Assembly: GCA_011605715.1 (NCBI GenBank)
Contig: JAAOZO010000114.1
Location: forward strand, 1-6,629
From: Nitrososphaerota archaeon
Lineage (GTDB): Archaea; Thermoproteota; EX4484-205; JAAOZO01
Length of the DNA: 6,629 bases
Direction: 5' to 3'
Shown here in pieces: positions 1-6,046 of this stretch. The notes under the pieces were generated by a model. The model did not search any database, had not been told where the DNA came from, and saw only the letters and a program-made list of their open reading frames with translations. The translations under genes were made by a program, and so were the position numbers. Position 1 is the stretch's first letter; each line of letters opens with the position of its first letter.

Positions 1-212
1 CTTGACCATTCTGAAATGGGGTTCTTAAGAAGAATCCTGTGATTTCTTGCAAAATCGTTATTGTAGTTTTCTTTTGGTTCTAGAACAACATGAGGTAACA
101 ATTTTGTTTTTTATATTAAAGTGGTAGTTATTTTAACTTTACTCTTGAGTTAAAGGCAGCTTAGATTTTTAAGCTTACGAATCTAAAAAAGCCACGTACA
201 AGTCTTTTTTAA
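1..212. other. Intergenic end of the gatD operon, no firm gene
   Basis: I see no gene here that I can defend. The plus strand is open in frame 1 from the window edge to a TGA at 40-42 (13 codons, ending FLRRIL), which could be the tail of a rightward gene converging on gatD. The stretch is too short to tell from chance. T6 runs occur on the plus strand at 107-112 and 205-210, and on the minus strand at 190-185. A perfect 7-bp inverted repeat, TTAGATT (161-167) and AATCTAA (180-186), encloses the palindrome TAAGCTTA (170-177). Confidence 0.5.
181..192 (-). terminator. Putative oligo-T terminator of the elp3-gatE-gatD operon
   Basis: Read on the minus strand, a run of six T (190-185) lies about 22 nt after the gatD stop codon. 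Archaeal RNA polymerase can terminate at U-rich tracts without a preceding hairpin. The inverted repeat at 161-186 comes partly after the T run in this reading direction, so this is not a bacterial-style hairpin-then-U terminator. The call rests on position and base composition only. Confidence 0.4.
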
Positions 213-1562
213 TTAGTAAAGATAGGTTCTTGGATCGTCTCCATCTGAAATCTCCCCTGCAAAGTTAAACAGCATCATTTTCCTTACGTCTTCCATATCA
301 AAGCCATGTCCCAACAACCATCCAAGCTTTACGTAAGCTGTTTCTGAGGTCATGTCTGAAAGATATGTTGCTCCAGACTTAAATGCAAGTCTTGCATTTC
401 TGTAAACATATGGGTCAACTCTTCCATAGATACACTGAGAAGTTATGCCAACGAAAATAGACTGGTCTGTTGCTCTCTTTATGGCATTAAGCCAAGAGTT
501 TCTCTGATCCAAAGTTTGAGTTGGAACATGCCCTAAGCCAGTCCCCTCAAGAATTACGCCTCTGTAACCTCTGTCTATTAGAAAATCTAGAACCTCTGGA
601 TTTGAACCAGGATAAGTCTTTATGAGTGCAGTTTTCTCCTCAAATGTATCGTCAACCCAAGGAGTATCTTTTGAACGTGCTTTTAAGTTACTTATTATCA
701 CGCTTATATTTCCATCCTTACTTACCTTAGCAAGTGGGATCTCATTTATTGGTCTAAAGGCATCTCTTCTTGAAGTGTGCATCTTTCTAGCTCTTGTACC
801 TCTTATTACAATTGCTTCGTCATCGCTCATTGAGCTATGAAAAACTATAGAAACTACTGCATACGGGAACTTTGCAGCTACAACTGCAGAAGAAATTATG
901 TTAAAATCTGAGTCCCTTGACCCTCTATCAACAGACCTCTGAGCGCCAGTAAGTACTACAGGAGCATTCAGGCCTCTTATCATAAAAGACAACGCTGCAG
1001 CAGTAAAATGCATTGTATCTGTTCCATGTAGAATTACTACACCTTCATCACCCTCTGTTAAAAATTCAACTACTTTTCTCGCAATTTGTTTCCACTCGTT
1101 CGGAGTTAAATCCTCGGAGGCCAAAGAGAACAATCTTTCTGCTCTCCTTATGTTTACGATGTTCTGAAGCTCTGGCACACCATTTAAAATCTCTTCAGGA
1201 GAGAAAAGCATGGCTACTCCTCCCGTTAGGTAGTCTATTCTAGAACTTATAGTGCCACCAGTTGAAACGAATGAAATTCTTGGAAGTTCTGTTTTTTGTT
1301 TTACTTCAGTTAATTTGGGAAACTTTTCAAGTTCAACATGTGCCTCAGTCTTTCTTATACTACTTATGTTCGATATATTTATACCAATGTTGTATCCATT
1401 TTTTAACTTAATAACTATTGCGTCCTGATCTCCAAAATCTATTTCTTCCCTTGGTAAAAGGACTCCAGATAACTTTTCTCCATAAGCTTCAACCTCTACT
1501 ATGTCGCCTACGCTTATTCCATTCTTGATAAAAAGCTCCTGAACCTTCCTTGAGTACGGCAT
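213..1562 (-). CDS. gatD: Glutamyl-tRNA(Gln) amidotransferase subunit D (asparaginase-like)
   Basis: GatD is the glutaminase half of the archaeal GatDE amidotransferase. It releases ammonia from glutamine, which GatE uses to convert Glu-tRNA(Gln) to Gln-tRNA(Gln) in the cytoplasm. The protein has 449 residues, near the usual family length. Residues 1-90 form the small N-terminal beta domain (VGDIVEVEAYG, IKLKNGYNIGI). The rest is an L-asparaginase-like fold. The four catalytic residues are recognisable: Thr104 in STGGTI, Thr181 and Asp182 in HGTDTM, and Lys260 in RARKMHT. The segment VLTGAQRS (203-210) and the C-terminal FAGEISDGDD are also typical. The N-terminal domain and the ammonia-channel partner next door separate it from a free asparaginase. 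The ATG overlaps the gatE TAA by one base (TAATG) and has a strong AAGGTGAT Shine-Dalgarno site 6 nt upstream, suggesting translational coupling. It is the last gene of the operon. Nothing appears truncated. Confidence 0.97.
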   Translation of the reverse strand: MPYSRKVQELFIKNGISVGDIVEVEAYGEKLSGVLLPREEIDFGDQDAIVIKLKNGYNIGINISNISSIRKTEAHVELEKFPKLTEVKQKTELPRISFVSTGGTISSRIDYLTGGVAMLFSPEEILNGVPELQNIVNIRRAERLFSLASEDLTPNEWKQIARKVVEFLTEGDEGVVILHGTDTMHFTAAALSFMIRGLNAPVVLTGAQRSVDRGSRDSDFNIISSAVVAAKFPYAVVSIVFHSSMSDDEAIVIRGTRARKMHTSRRDAFRPINEIPLAKVSKDGNISVIISNLKARSKDTPWVDDTFEEKTALIKTYPGSNPEVLDFLIDRGYRGVILEGTGLGHVPTQTLDQRNSWLNAIKRATDQSIFVGITSQCIYGRVDPYVYRNARLAFKSGATYLSDMTSETAYVKLGWLLGHGFDMEDVRKMMLFNFAGEISDGDDPRTYLY

Positions 1563-3436
1563 TACTTCATCACCTTTTCTATTTCCTCCTTAAGTAGTTC
1601 ATAAACTAAGCTTCCCTGCACCTTCCCTCTGAGACGTTCCATTGCTAAGCCCATGAGCGGCTTGATGGCATCTTTTCCTCTTTGATTTATTAGTTCTTTC
1701 TTCTCAAGAACAATCTGTTGAATGGTTTTCCTTACTTCCTCTTCTCCTACTACCTTGTTCTTTATTTTGCTTACAACAGAATTTACTTCCTCTCCTCCCG
1801 ATAGTAGCACTAATGCCTCTTCAATTGCTTCTTTTGGTAGTTTTTCTCTAGAGAAAGCTAAAATTAAGGAGCATAAATCATTTTCACTTATTTCATCTGT
1901 TCTTACGCCACTCCTCCTTAGGCTTGGAATCGTATTTAGCAACACTGAACTAACGAAAACGGGGTCTACGTTTTCTTTTACCAACTTATAAAAAGTTTGA
2001 AGGTCAGGAGACCTTATAAGTTGTTTCGCCATCTGTTCACTAACTCCATATCCAACTATTTGCTTCATAACTTCCTCTGGAGTTGGCGGCAACTGTGTTC
2101 TAAGTTCTTCGAGGCTGCTTTTTCTAACAACTATTGGTAGGAGATCTGTTTCAGGATACATCCTGGCTGCTCCAGGGAGTGGCCTTAAGTAGGAAGTTGT
2201 CCCATCAGGGTTAACTTTTCTTGTTTCTGAAGGAACGCCCTCTAAAGCTGCGTTTACTCTATTAAGAACTGCTTTTAATGCTAGTTCTGCTTTTCTTGCA
2301 TCTGAAAAAACAACTACAAAGGCAGAGTCTTTGTCTAAGTTTCCTTCATTTCTAATAAGGGCAACTTCTTCTGCTGTAATCCCATAGCCCGGAAGTTCAT
2401 CTGAGTGAAGAATTCCCTTCACCCCTCCCCAAACCCTAGCATAATCTGCCAACTCTGTACCAAATCTTCTTTTTGGCTGAATTTGCATCCCAAGTAATCC
2501 TTCTAGGCCAGGGAGTGGAAGAAGGTAGGCTTTTTCTCCCCTTGAAAGAGCCTCCCTAACTAGTTTTGAGTTTGAACTTTTAAAAGCGTTAGTAACATCA
2601 AAGTATTTAAATTCAAATTTTTTTACCTTTCTTGAATTTAGTTCTTCCTTTATTTTAATCAAATTTCTCTGTCTTTCTACTTCATAGTTTATGATGTCTG
2701 GAATTAGCTCAAGTTCTTGGACTCCCTTGATTTCTTGTCTGCTTCCTCCTACTATGCTTATGTTTAGATCTTGTCTGATGGAACCTAGTCCTCTTTGAAC
2801 GTCTCCTGTCAATCTAAGCATTAATCCAACTTTCTCTGCTACTTCAACAGCCTGCTTTGCAGAATGGATATCTGGTTCTGTTGCTAATTCTATCAATGGA
2901 ATACCTAGCCTATCTAACCTGTAAATTGCTTCTTCTCTTTCTGTTTCTTCAATGAATGCTGACTCCTCTTCTAAGCAAAGAGTTTTAAGTCTAACGTTAC
3001 CTTCGTTTGTTTCAAGAAAAGACTCCTTTGTGCCTATTGCAACTAAAGCCGTTCTCTGAAATCCTGTGGTGTTGCTTCCATCTAGAACAACTTTTCTCAT
3101 AACCCTTATCTCATCAAGTATTTGCATTCTGAACATTAAAGCAATCTTAAACGCTATCCTTAGCGCTTCTTCATTAATTTCATGTGGAGGTGCTTCGTCA
3201 AGCTCAACAAGACAGGAGTTTATCGAACTAAAATCGTAGTAAAATTTTCTTGCTCTTTTAGCTTCAAGTACTGCAGCAGGATCTTGCTCGCCAAGCTCAC
3301 TGTACGAGAGACGCATGTGTCTCATAATTCTTGATTCCGGCTTTAACCCAAGTATCGAAGGACAATCACAAAAAAGCTTATGTGTTTTTAACCTCTGGTG
3401 CCACTCAAAGCCAATTGTTACTTCTTTAGTACTCAT
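1562..3436 (-). CDS. gatE: Glutamyl-tRNA(Gln) amidotransferase subunit E
   Basis: GatE binds Glu-tRNA(Gln), activates the glutamyl group with ATP and amidates it with ammonia from GatD. It serves archaea that make Gln-tRNA(Gln) indirectly. The protein has 624 residues, the usual family length. The N-terminal kinase/cradle core (about 1-290) carries LFCDCPS (21-27), LDGSNTTGFQRT (118-129), the GatB/GatE signature LGIPLIELATEPD (177-189) and GSIRQDLNIS (218-227). Residues about 290-435 are the GAD insertion (RRFGTELADYAR, then RPLPGAARMYPETD), which separates GatE from bacterial-type GatB. The C-terminal helical and YqeY-like tail (about 450-624) ends in KPLMGLAMERLRGKV and the tRNA-contacting helices. 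The motif usually reading GLEIHQ is GFEWHQ here (9-14), an unusual Trp for Ile. The start ATG overlaps the elp3 TGA (ATGA) and has GAGGGA 6 nt upstream. The gene looks intact. Confidence 0.97.
   Translation of the reverse strand: MSTKEVTIGFEWHQRLKTHKLFCDCPSILGLKPESRIMRHMRLSYSELGEQDPAAVLEAKRARKFYYDFSSINSCLVELDEAPPHEINEEALRIAFKIALMFRMQILDEIRVMRKVVLDGSNTTGFQRTALVAIGTKESFLETNEGNVRLKTLCLEEESAFIEETEREEAIYRLDRLGIPLIELATEPDIHSAKQAVEVAEKVGLMLRLTGDVQRGLGSIRQDLNISIVGGSRQEIKGVQELELIPDIINYEVERQRNLIKIKEELNSRKVKKFEFKYFDVTNAFKSSNSKLVREALSRGEKAYLLPLPGLEGLLGMQIQPKRRFGTELADYARVWGGVKGILHSDELPGYGITAEEVALIRNEGNLDKDSAFVVVFSDARKAELALKAVLNRVNAALEGVPSETRKVNPDGTTSYLRPLPGAARMYPETDLLPIVVRKSSLEELRTQLPPTPEEVMKQIVGYGVSEQMAKQLIRSPDLQTFYKLVKENVDPVFVSSVLLNTIPSLRRSGVRTDEISENDLCSLILAFSREKLPKEAIEEALVLLSGGEEVNSVVSKIKNKVVGEEEVRKTIQQIVLEKKELINQRGKDAIKPLMGLAMERLRGKVQGSLVYELLKEEIEKVMK
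1569..1576 (-). promoter_or_regulatory. Shine-Dalgarno site of gatD
   Basis: The minus strand reads AAGGTGAT, containing the archaeal consensus GGTGAT, followed by a 6-nt spacer and the gatD ATG. It lies inside the last codons of gatE. It fixes the gatD start and fits reinitiation or coupled translation of the two subunits, which are needed in equal amounts. Confidence 0.8.
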
Positions 3437-5028
3437 CTTAGTTCCCTCGATACGTATACACCATCTTTCGAATAGCCTAGCTTATAATAATATTCTCTTG
3501 TTCCTATTGCCGACGTAACAAGTACTTTACGAACATCAAATTCTTCCAGAGCTATTCTTTCTGCTTCTTTTAGCAAGGAAGCTCCAAGTCCTCTGTGTTG
3601 CCAAGATTTACTGTAAACTTTTCCAAATGGAGTTGACCTTCCAACAACTTTAAGCTCCCTTACTATAGCAGATTTGCTAGACTTAACTTCTGGCCTGTGT
3701 GCAAACTCCGAAGGAATTCTAAGCCTCAAGTATCCAAACAAAATATCAGTTTTTTCATCCACATACTCAAGAAAAACCTCATGACCCAAAGATGCTTCAT
3801 AGTCAGTTCTCATTAACTTGATTTCTGTAGCTTCAAAGAAGTTTCTTAAGCCTGCTTCTCTAAATCTCATTTCTTTTGTATTTCTTCCACTCTCTATAAG
3901 CTTCTTCAATGCAAGTTCTCTTAAGTTTCCATGCCTTGGACCCGCAACTATTTTAGTTGAAGGAATATCTCTCTGAACCCTCATGAATCTAACCCATCTT
4001 GGAGAAAGTTCAAATGCCTTCGCTACAATTTCTGCAGCCTCTTCATCTGTTAAGGCTCTGTACTCTCCTTTTTTGTAGAGCTCGTACAATCTTGTTCCTT
4101 CTACAACTAATGTTGGATATATCTTTATCATATCTGGTTTAAATGCCTGATCTTCAAAAATTGTCTTAAACATTTCAATATCTCTACTAAAACTTGAAAG
4201 AGGTAGCCCTGGCATTATGTGAATTACAACTTTTAATCCAGCGTCCTTTGCAATTCTTATTGCGTTTATGCTTTCCTTAACCGTGTGTCCTCTGTTAACA
4301 AATTTTAAAACATCTTCATAAATTGATTGAACGCCAATTTCAACTCTAGTAGTACCATAACTAAGCATCAAATCAACATGTTCTTCTTTGCAGTAGTCGG
4401 GGCGTGTCTCTATAGTTAGTGCCACATTCCTTCTCTTTGCTTTTTCAGCTATACTTATTGCCTCTTCTAGAGAGCTTGAAGGTGCATCGTTGATTGCATC
4501 AAGACACCCTTTTATGAAAAACTCCTGATATTTGACTGGAAAGGAAGGAAAGGTTCCTCCCATGATTATTAATTCAACTTTTTTTGTACTATGACCCATT
4601 TGTTCTAGTTGTCTTAGCCTTGCTTCAACCTGTTCTTTAGGTTTAAAGTTGTGCTGAATTGACCTCATCGCGGCGGGCTCATAACCTGTGTAACTTTGCG
4701 GAGTTCCAAACTTTGGTCCTCCTGGGCAGTATATGCACGGCCCTTCCTTGTGTGGACATGGCAACGGAGCAGTCATTGCCGCAACAACTACGACGCCTGA
4801 GGCTGACCTGGTTTTCTTTATTGCAAGTTCTTGAGATGCCTTTTCTCTAAAATCCTCTTCTAAAGCTTGAAGCACTTCTGTATTTGAAGGAACTCTTGGT
4901 AGCCTGTATTTCGAAGAAATCCTCTTCTTTATTTCTTCAAAGTACTTTTTATCAATAGGCCATTGTTTTTTTAGTTCATAAGCTATTTCTTCTATCGCCT
5001 TTTCGTAATTGTTAGAATACACTTGCAT
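3433..5028 (-). CDS. elp3: Elp3, tRNA wobble-uridine (U34) modifying radical SAM acetyltransferase
   Basis: Elp3 uses a radical-SAM 4Fe-4S cluster and acetyl-CoA to install the carboxymethyl group on C5 of uridine 34 in tRNA. In archaea it works without the other eukaryotic Elongator subunits. The protein has 531 residues, normal for the family. The cluster cysteines are C91, C98 and C101 in CPHKEGPCIYCPGG, followed by SYTGYEPAAMR (112-122), the SAM-binding GGTFPSFP (157-164), TIETRPDYC (205-213) and VEIGVQSIYE (229-238). RVQRDIPS (350-357) and HGNLRELAL (366-374) begin the linker. The C-terminal acetyltransferase domain has the acetyl-CoA loop QHRGLGASL (477-485) and the terminal GTREYYYKLGYS. 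The linker cysteine cluster found in many archaeal Elp3 proteins (a CxCxxC pattern before RE) is absent: the segment reads NTKEMRFRE (383-391). As first gene of the operon its ATG lies about 29 nt from a TATA box, so the mRNA is probably leaderless. It ends in a 4-nt overlap with gatE. Confidence 0.97.
   Translation of the reverse strand: MQVYSNNYEKAIEEIAYELKKQWPIDKKYFEEIKKRISSKYRLPRVPSNTEVLQALEEDFREKASQELAIKKTRSASGVVVVAAMTAPLPCPHKEGPCIYCPGGPKFGTPQSYTGYEPAAMRSIQHNFKPKEQVEARLRQLEQMGHSTKKVELIIMGGTFPSFPVKYQEFFIKGCLDAINDAPSSSLEEAISIAEKAKRRNVALTIETRPDYCKEEHVDLMLSYGTTRVEIGVQSIYEDVLKFVNRGHTVKESINAIRIAKDAGLKVVIHIMPGLPLSSFSRDIEMFKTIFEDQAFKPDMIKIYPTLVVEGTRLYELYKKGEYRALTDEEAAEIVAKAFELSPRWVRFMRVQRDIPSTKIVAGPRHGNLRELALKKLIESGRNTKEMRFREAGLRNFFEATEIKLMRTDYEASLGHEVFLEYVDEKTDILFGYLRLRIPSEFAHRPEVKSSKSAIVRELKVVGRSTPFGKVYSKSWQHRGLGASLLKEAERIALEEFDVRKVLVTSAIGTREYYYKLGYSKDGVYVSRELR
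3443..3448 (-). promoter_or_regulatory. Shine-Dalgarno-like site of gatE
   Basis: The minus strand reads GAGGGA, then a 6-nt spacer (ACTAAG), then the gatE ATG. It lies within the final codons of elp3. It is weaker than the gatD site but well placed, and it supports the start that gives the 4-nt ATGA overlap. Confidence 0.5.
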
Positions 5029-5053
5029 TTACATGTTTTCTAAATGAAAAGGG

Positions 5054-5061
5054 TATTTAAA
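5054..5061 (-). promoter_or_regulatory. TATA box of the elp3-gatE-gatD operon
   Basis: The minus strand reads TTTAAATA, centred about 29 bp before the elp3 ATG. With the usual archaeal distance of about 26 bp from TATA centre to start site, transcription would begin near 5031, giving a leader of only about three bases. The absence of a Shine-Dalgarno site before elp3 agrees with a leaderless transcript. No clear BRE consensus is visible. Confidence 0.65.
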
Positions 5062-5193
5062 TCTGACAGAGATAAACAAACTTCTTCTAAAAAAGAAACC
5101 CATTCTTCTAGTTCAGTTAGGCTTCTAAAGATTTAATGTCTCTCCTTCGGCTTCTTTCAGTTCGTATAGACCATAAAATATCGACTTATAGTT

Positions 5194-5222
5194 TTACCGT
5201 TAATTACCGTTATGTAACGTTA
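5194..5222. repeat. Three CGTTA pentamers phased at exactly 10 bp
   Basis: CGTTA begins at 5198, 5208 and 5218. The first two lie within the 9-bp direct repeat TTACCGTTA (5194-5202 and 5204-5212). The last two copies also form the inverted pair CGTTA-TG-TAACG (5208-5219), and TAACGTTA (5215-5222) is a perfect palindrome. Spacing of one helical turn places all copies on one DNA face, as in an operator for a multimeric regulator. The regulator and the target gene are unknown. The elp3 TATA box is about 135 bp away and the rightward TATA box about 185 bp away. Confidence 0.45.
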
Positions 5223-5329
5223 TTACGCGCATTAGTTAGTGTACAAGTACCATTAGCGGTGTTAGATGGAAAGGTCTTTAATTCTACCACCATAAATGTA
5301 ACATCCTAAGATTCAACAGAACCTTCATT

Positions 5330-5379
5330 AACTATTCAGACAGAGCTTAACTTTTGAAAGTTTCAGGCTCTGGATAGTT
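5330..5379. repeat. 50-nt nested imperfect inverted repeat
   Basis: Three nested arm pairs are visible: AACTAT (5330-5335) with ATAGTT (5374-5379), CAGAGC (5341-5346) with GCTCTG (5367-5372), and AACTT (5349-5353) with AAGTT (5358-5362) around a TTGA loop. Together they give 17 pairs separated by small unequal internal loops. The element ends about 27 bp before the TATA box of the rightward gene. It could be a DNA operator, a structured small RNA on either strand, or the trace of a small mobile element. The pairing is seen directly; the function is not. Confidence 0.5.
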
Positions 5380-5405
5380 GTAGTAATAAGTAGTTTAACT
5401 TAAGG

Positions 5406-5414
5406 TTATAAATA
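5406..5414 (+). promoter_or_regulatory. TATA box of the coiled-coil/transglutaminase gene
   Basis: The plus strand reads TTATAAATA. The expected transcription start, about 26 bp from the centre, falls near 5436, within a couple of bases of the ATG at 5434. The ATG at 5419 would lie upstream of that start site and would not be in the transcript. This box is therefore the main argument for the 5434 start and for a leaderless mRNA. Confidence 0.6.
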
Positions 5415-5433
5415 AGAAATGTTAAAAAATAGT

Positions 5434-5994
5434 ATGAACGAAACACAAGGCAAGGGAGAAAAAAAGACTTGGCTAATAATGCTTATTATCTTGGTTTTGG
5501 CACTAACTGCTTCAAATGTTATAACTTACATCAGTCTTCAGAGTGTTCAACAACAGTACAACGATTTAAGTAGCCTCTACTCAAATTTAAAATCAAACTA
5601 TAATGAACTAAGCAATAGTTACTTTAGTTTAGAATCTAGTTACGATAAGCTATCGCAAGATTATCAAGACCTTCAGCTCCAGTATTCTTCTCTTCAAAGC
5701 AATTATTCCACCTTAAGCTCAAACTACAATAAGCTGAACAATAGTTACTCTAGTTTAAAATCAGATTACAATAAAATATCGCAACTACTACAATCGCAAG
5801 ATTGTAGTAGCTACTTCAGTTTTTTCTATAAAGAACTTAGCCAAAATGTTTTAAGTCTTTATGATTTGCTCCTGTCTTATGCTTTTTTAGAACAAGCTTT
5901 TTCTCGTACCTTAAATGAAGAAGCCGTTAACGAAGTTTCTTCTACAGTTAACTCTGTAACAGGGGGGTCAACATCTTTTTTGGCCTTCTGTTGA
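5434..5994 (+). CDS. Membrane-anchored Tyr/Leu coiled-coil protein, N-terminal part of a frameshifted transglutaminase-like gene
   Basis: This is the first part of a split gene. Numbering from the ATG at 5434, residues 1-12 are polar and basic (KGKGEKK), residues 13-35 form one hydrophobic membrane segment, and residues 39-115 are 11 consecutive heptads of the pattern xxxYxxL (the last has Ile). Tyr and Leu thus occupy the two core positions (a and d) of a predicted coiled coil. The basic N-terminus and lack of a cleavage site suggest a signal anchor with the coiled coil outside the cell. Residues after about 124 (SYFSFFYKEL onward) look globular and lead into the enzyme domain in the next frame. 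The reading frame is lost between 5960 and 5994; the last residues before the TGA (STSFLAFC or part of them) are probably out of frame. An in-frame ATG at 5419 would add five residues but lies too close to the TATA box. No specific named family is recognised for this part. Confidence 0.8.
   Translation: MNETQGKGEKKTWLIMLIILVLALTASNVITYISLQSVQQQYNDLSSLYSNLKSNYNELSNSYFSLESSYDKLSQDYQDLQLQYSSLQSNYSTLSSNYNKLNNSYSSLKSDYNKISQLLQSQDCSSYFSFFYKELSQNVLSLYDLLLSYAFLEQAFSRTLNEEAVNEVSSTVNSVTGGSTSFLAFC
5960..5994 (+). other. Frameshift site (+1) joining the two parts of the transglutaminase gene
   Basis: The upstream frame runs into a TGA at 5992-5994, and the downstream frame has a TAA at 5957-5959, so the shift must occur between them. 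Two homopolymers lie inside: G6 (5962-5967) and T6 (5976-5981). Losing one G gives VTGGQHLFWPSVEKIYDY; losing one T gives VTGGSTSFWPSVEKIYDY. Both read naturally into the enzyme domain. Either run could be a sequencing error, a mutation or a slippage site. Confidence 0.75.
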
Positions 5995-6046
5995 AAAAAT
6001 CTACGATTATATAACATCAAATGTTAAGTACGCAAACGATGTTGAT

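Larger units (their letters stand above)
5065..5405. other. Divergent intergenic region between elp3 and the transglutaminase gene
   Basis: This stretch of about 340 bp holds no open frame of convincing length and no tRNA-like cloverleaf that I could find. It contains the phased CGTTA repeats (5198-5222), the short palindrome GTAC-AA-GTAC (5241-5250) and the 50-nt imperfect inverted repeat (5330-5379). It must carry the control elements of both divergent units, and could hide a small RNA. One short minus-strand open stretch around 5222-5304 is flanked by stops and is not called. Confidence 0.6.

Noticed and set aside
1..42. End of a possible rightward gene, 13 codons to a TGA (ends FLRRIL)
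   Set aside because: It is too short to recognise. Frame 2 is also open to a TAA at 25-27, and the minus strand is open here too, so no frame can be preferred.
1..90. Minus-strand open stretch reading into the window edge (includes NNDFARNHRILLKNPISEWS)
   Set aside because: The reading is plausible, but there is no ATG or other clear start in frame, and the ATG near the upstream TATA-like sequence meets a stop after three codons. I see no known family.
622..1243. Plus-strand open frames opposite gatD
   Set aside because: They are antisense shadows of a well-conserved gene, with low-complexity translations and no start signals.
1722..4850. Plus-strand open frames opposite gatE and elp3
   Set aside because: They are antisense shadows rich in Ser, Leu and Phe, with no promoter, no ribosome binding site and no family resemblance.
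5222..5304. Minus-strand stretch of 27 codons from an ATG, with two N-glycosylation-like sequons (NGT, NVT)
   Set aside because: It is flanked by stops on both sides, with more stops just downstream in the same frame, and has no Shine-Dalgarno site or TATA box. It may be a gene remnant but is indistinguishable from chance.
5029..5433. tRNA or box C/D RNA gene in the divergent spacer
   Set aside because: I found no TTCGA-type T-loop with matching stems and no paired C and D boxes. Only simple inverted repeats are visible.
5548..5778. CRISPR-like or satellite repeat in the periodic DNA of the stalk
   Set aside because: The periodicity is 21 bp and follows the protein heptads in frame, with ordinary codon variation. 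There are no constant repeats with unique spacers.
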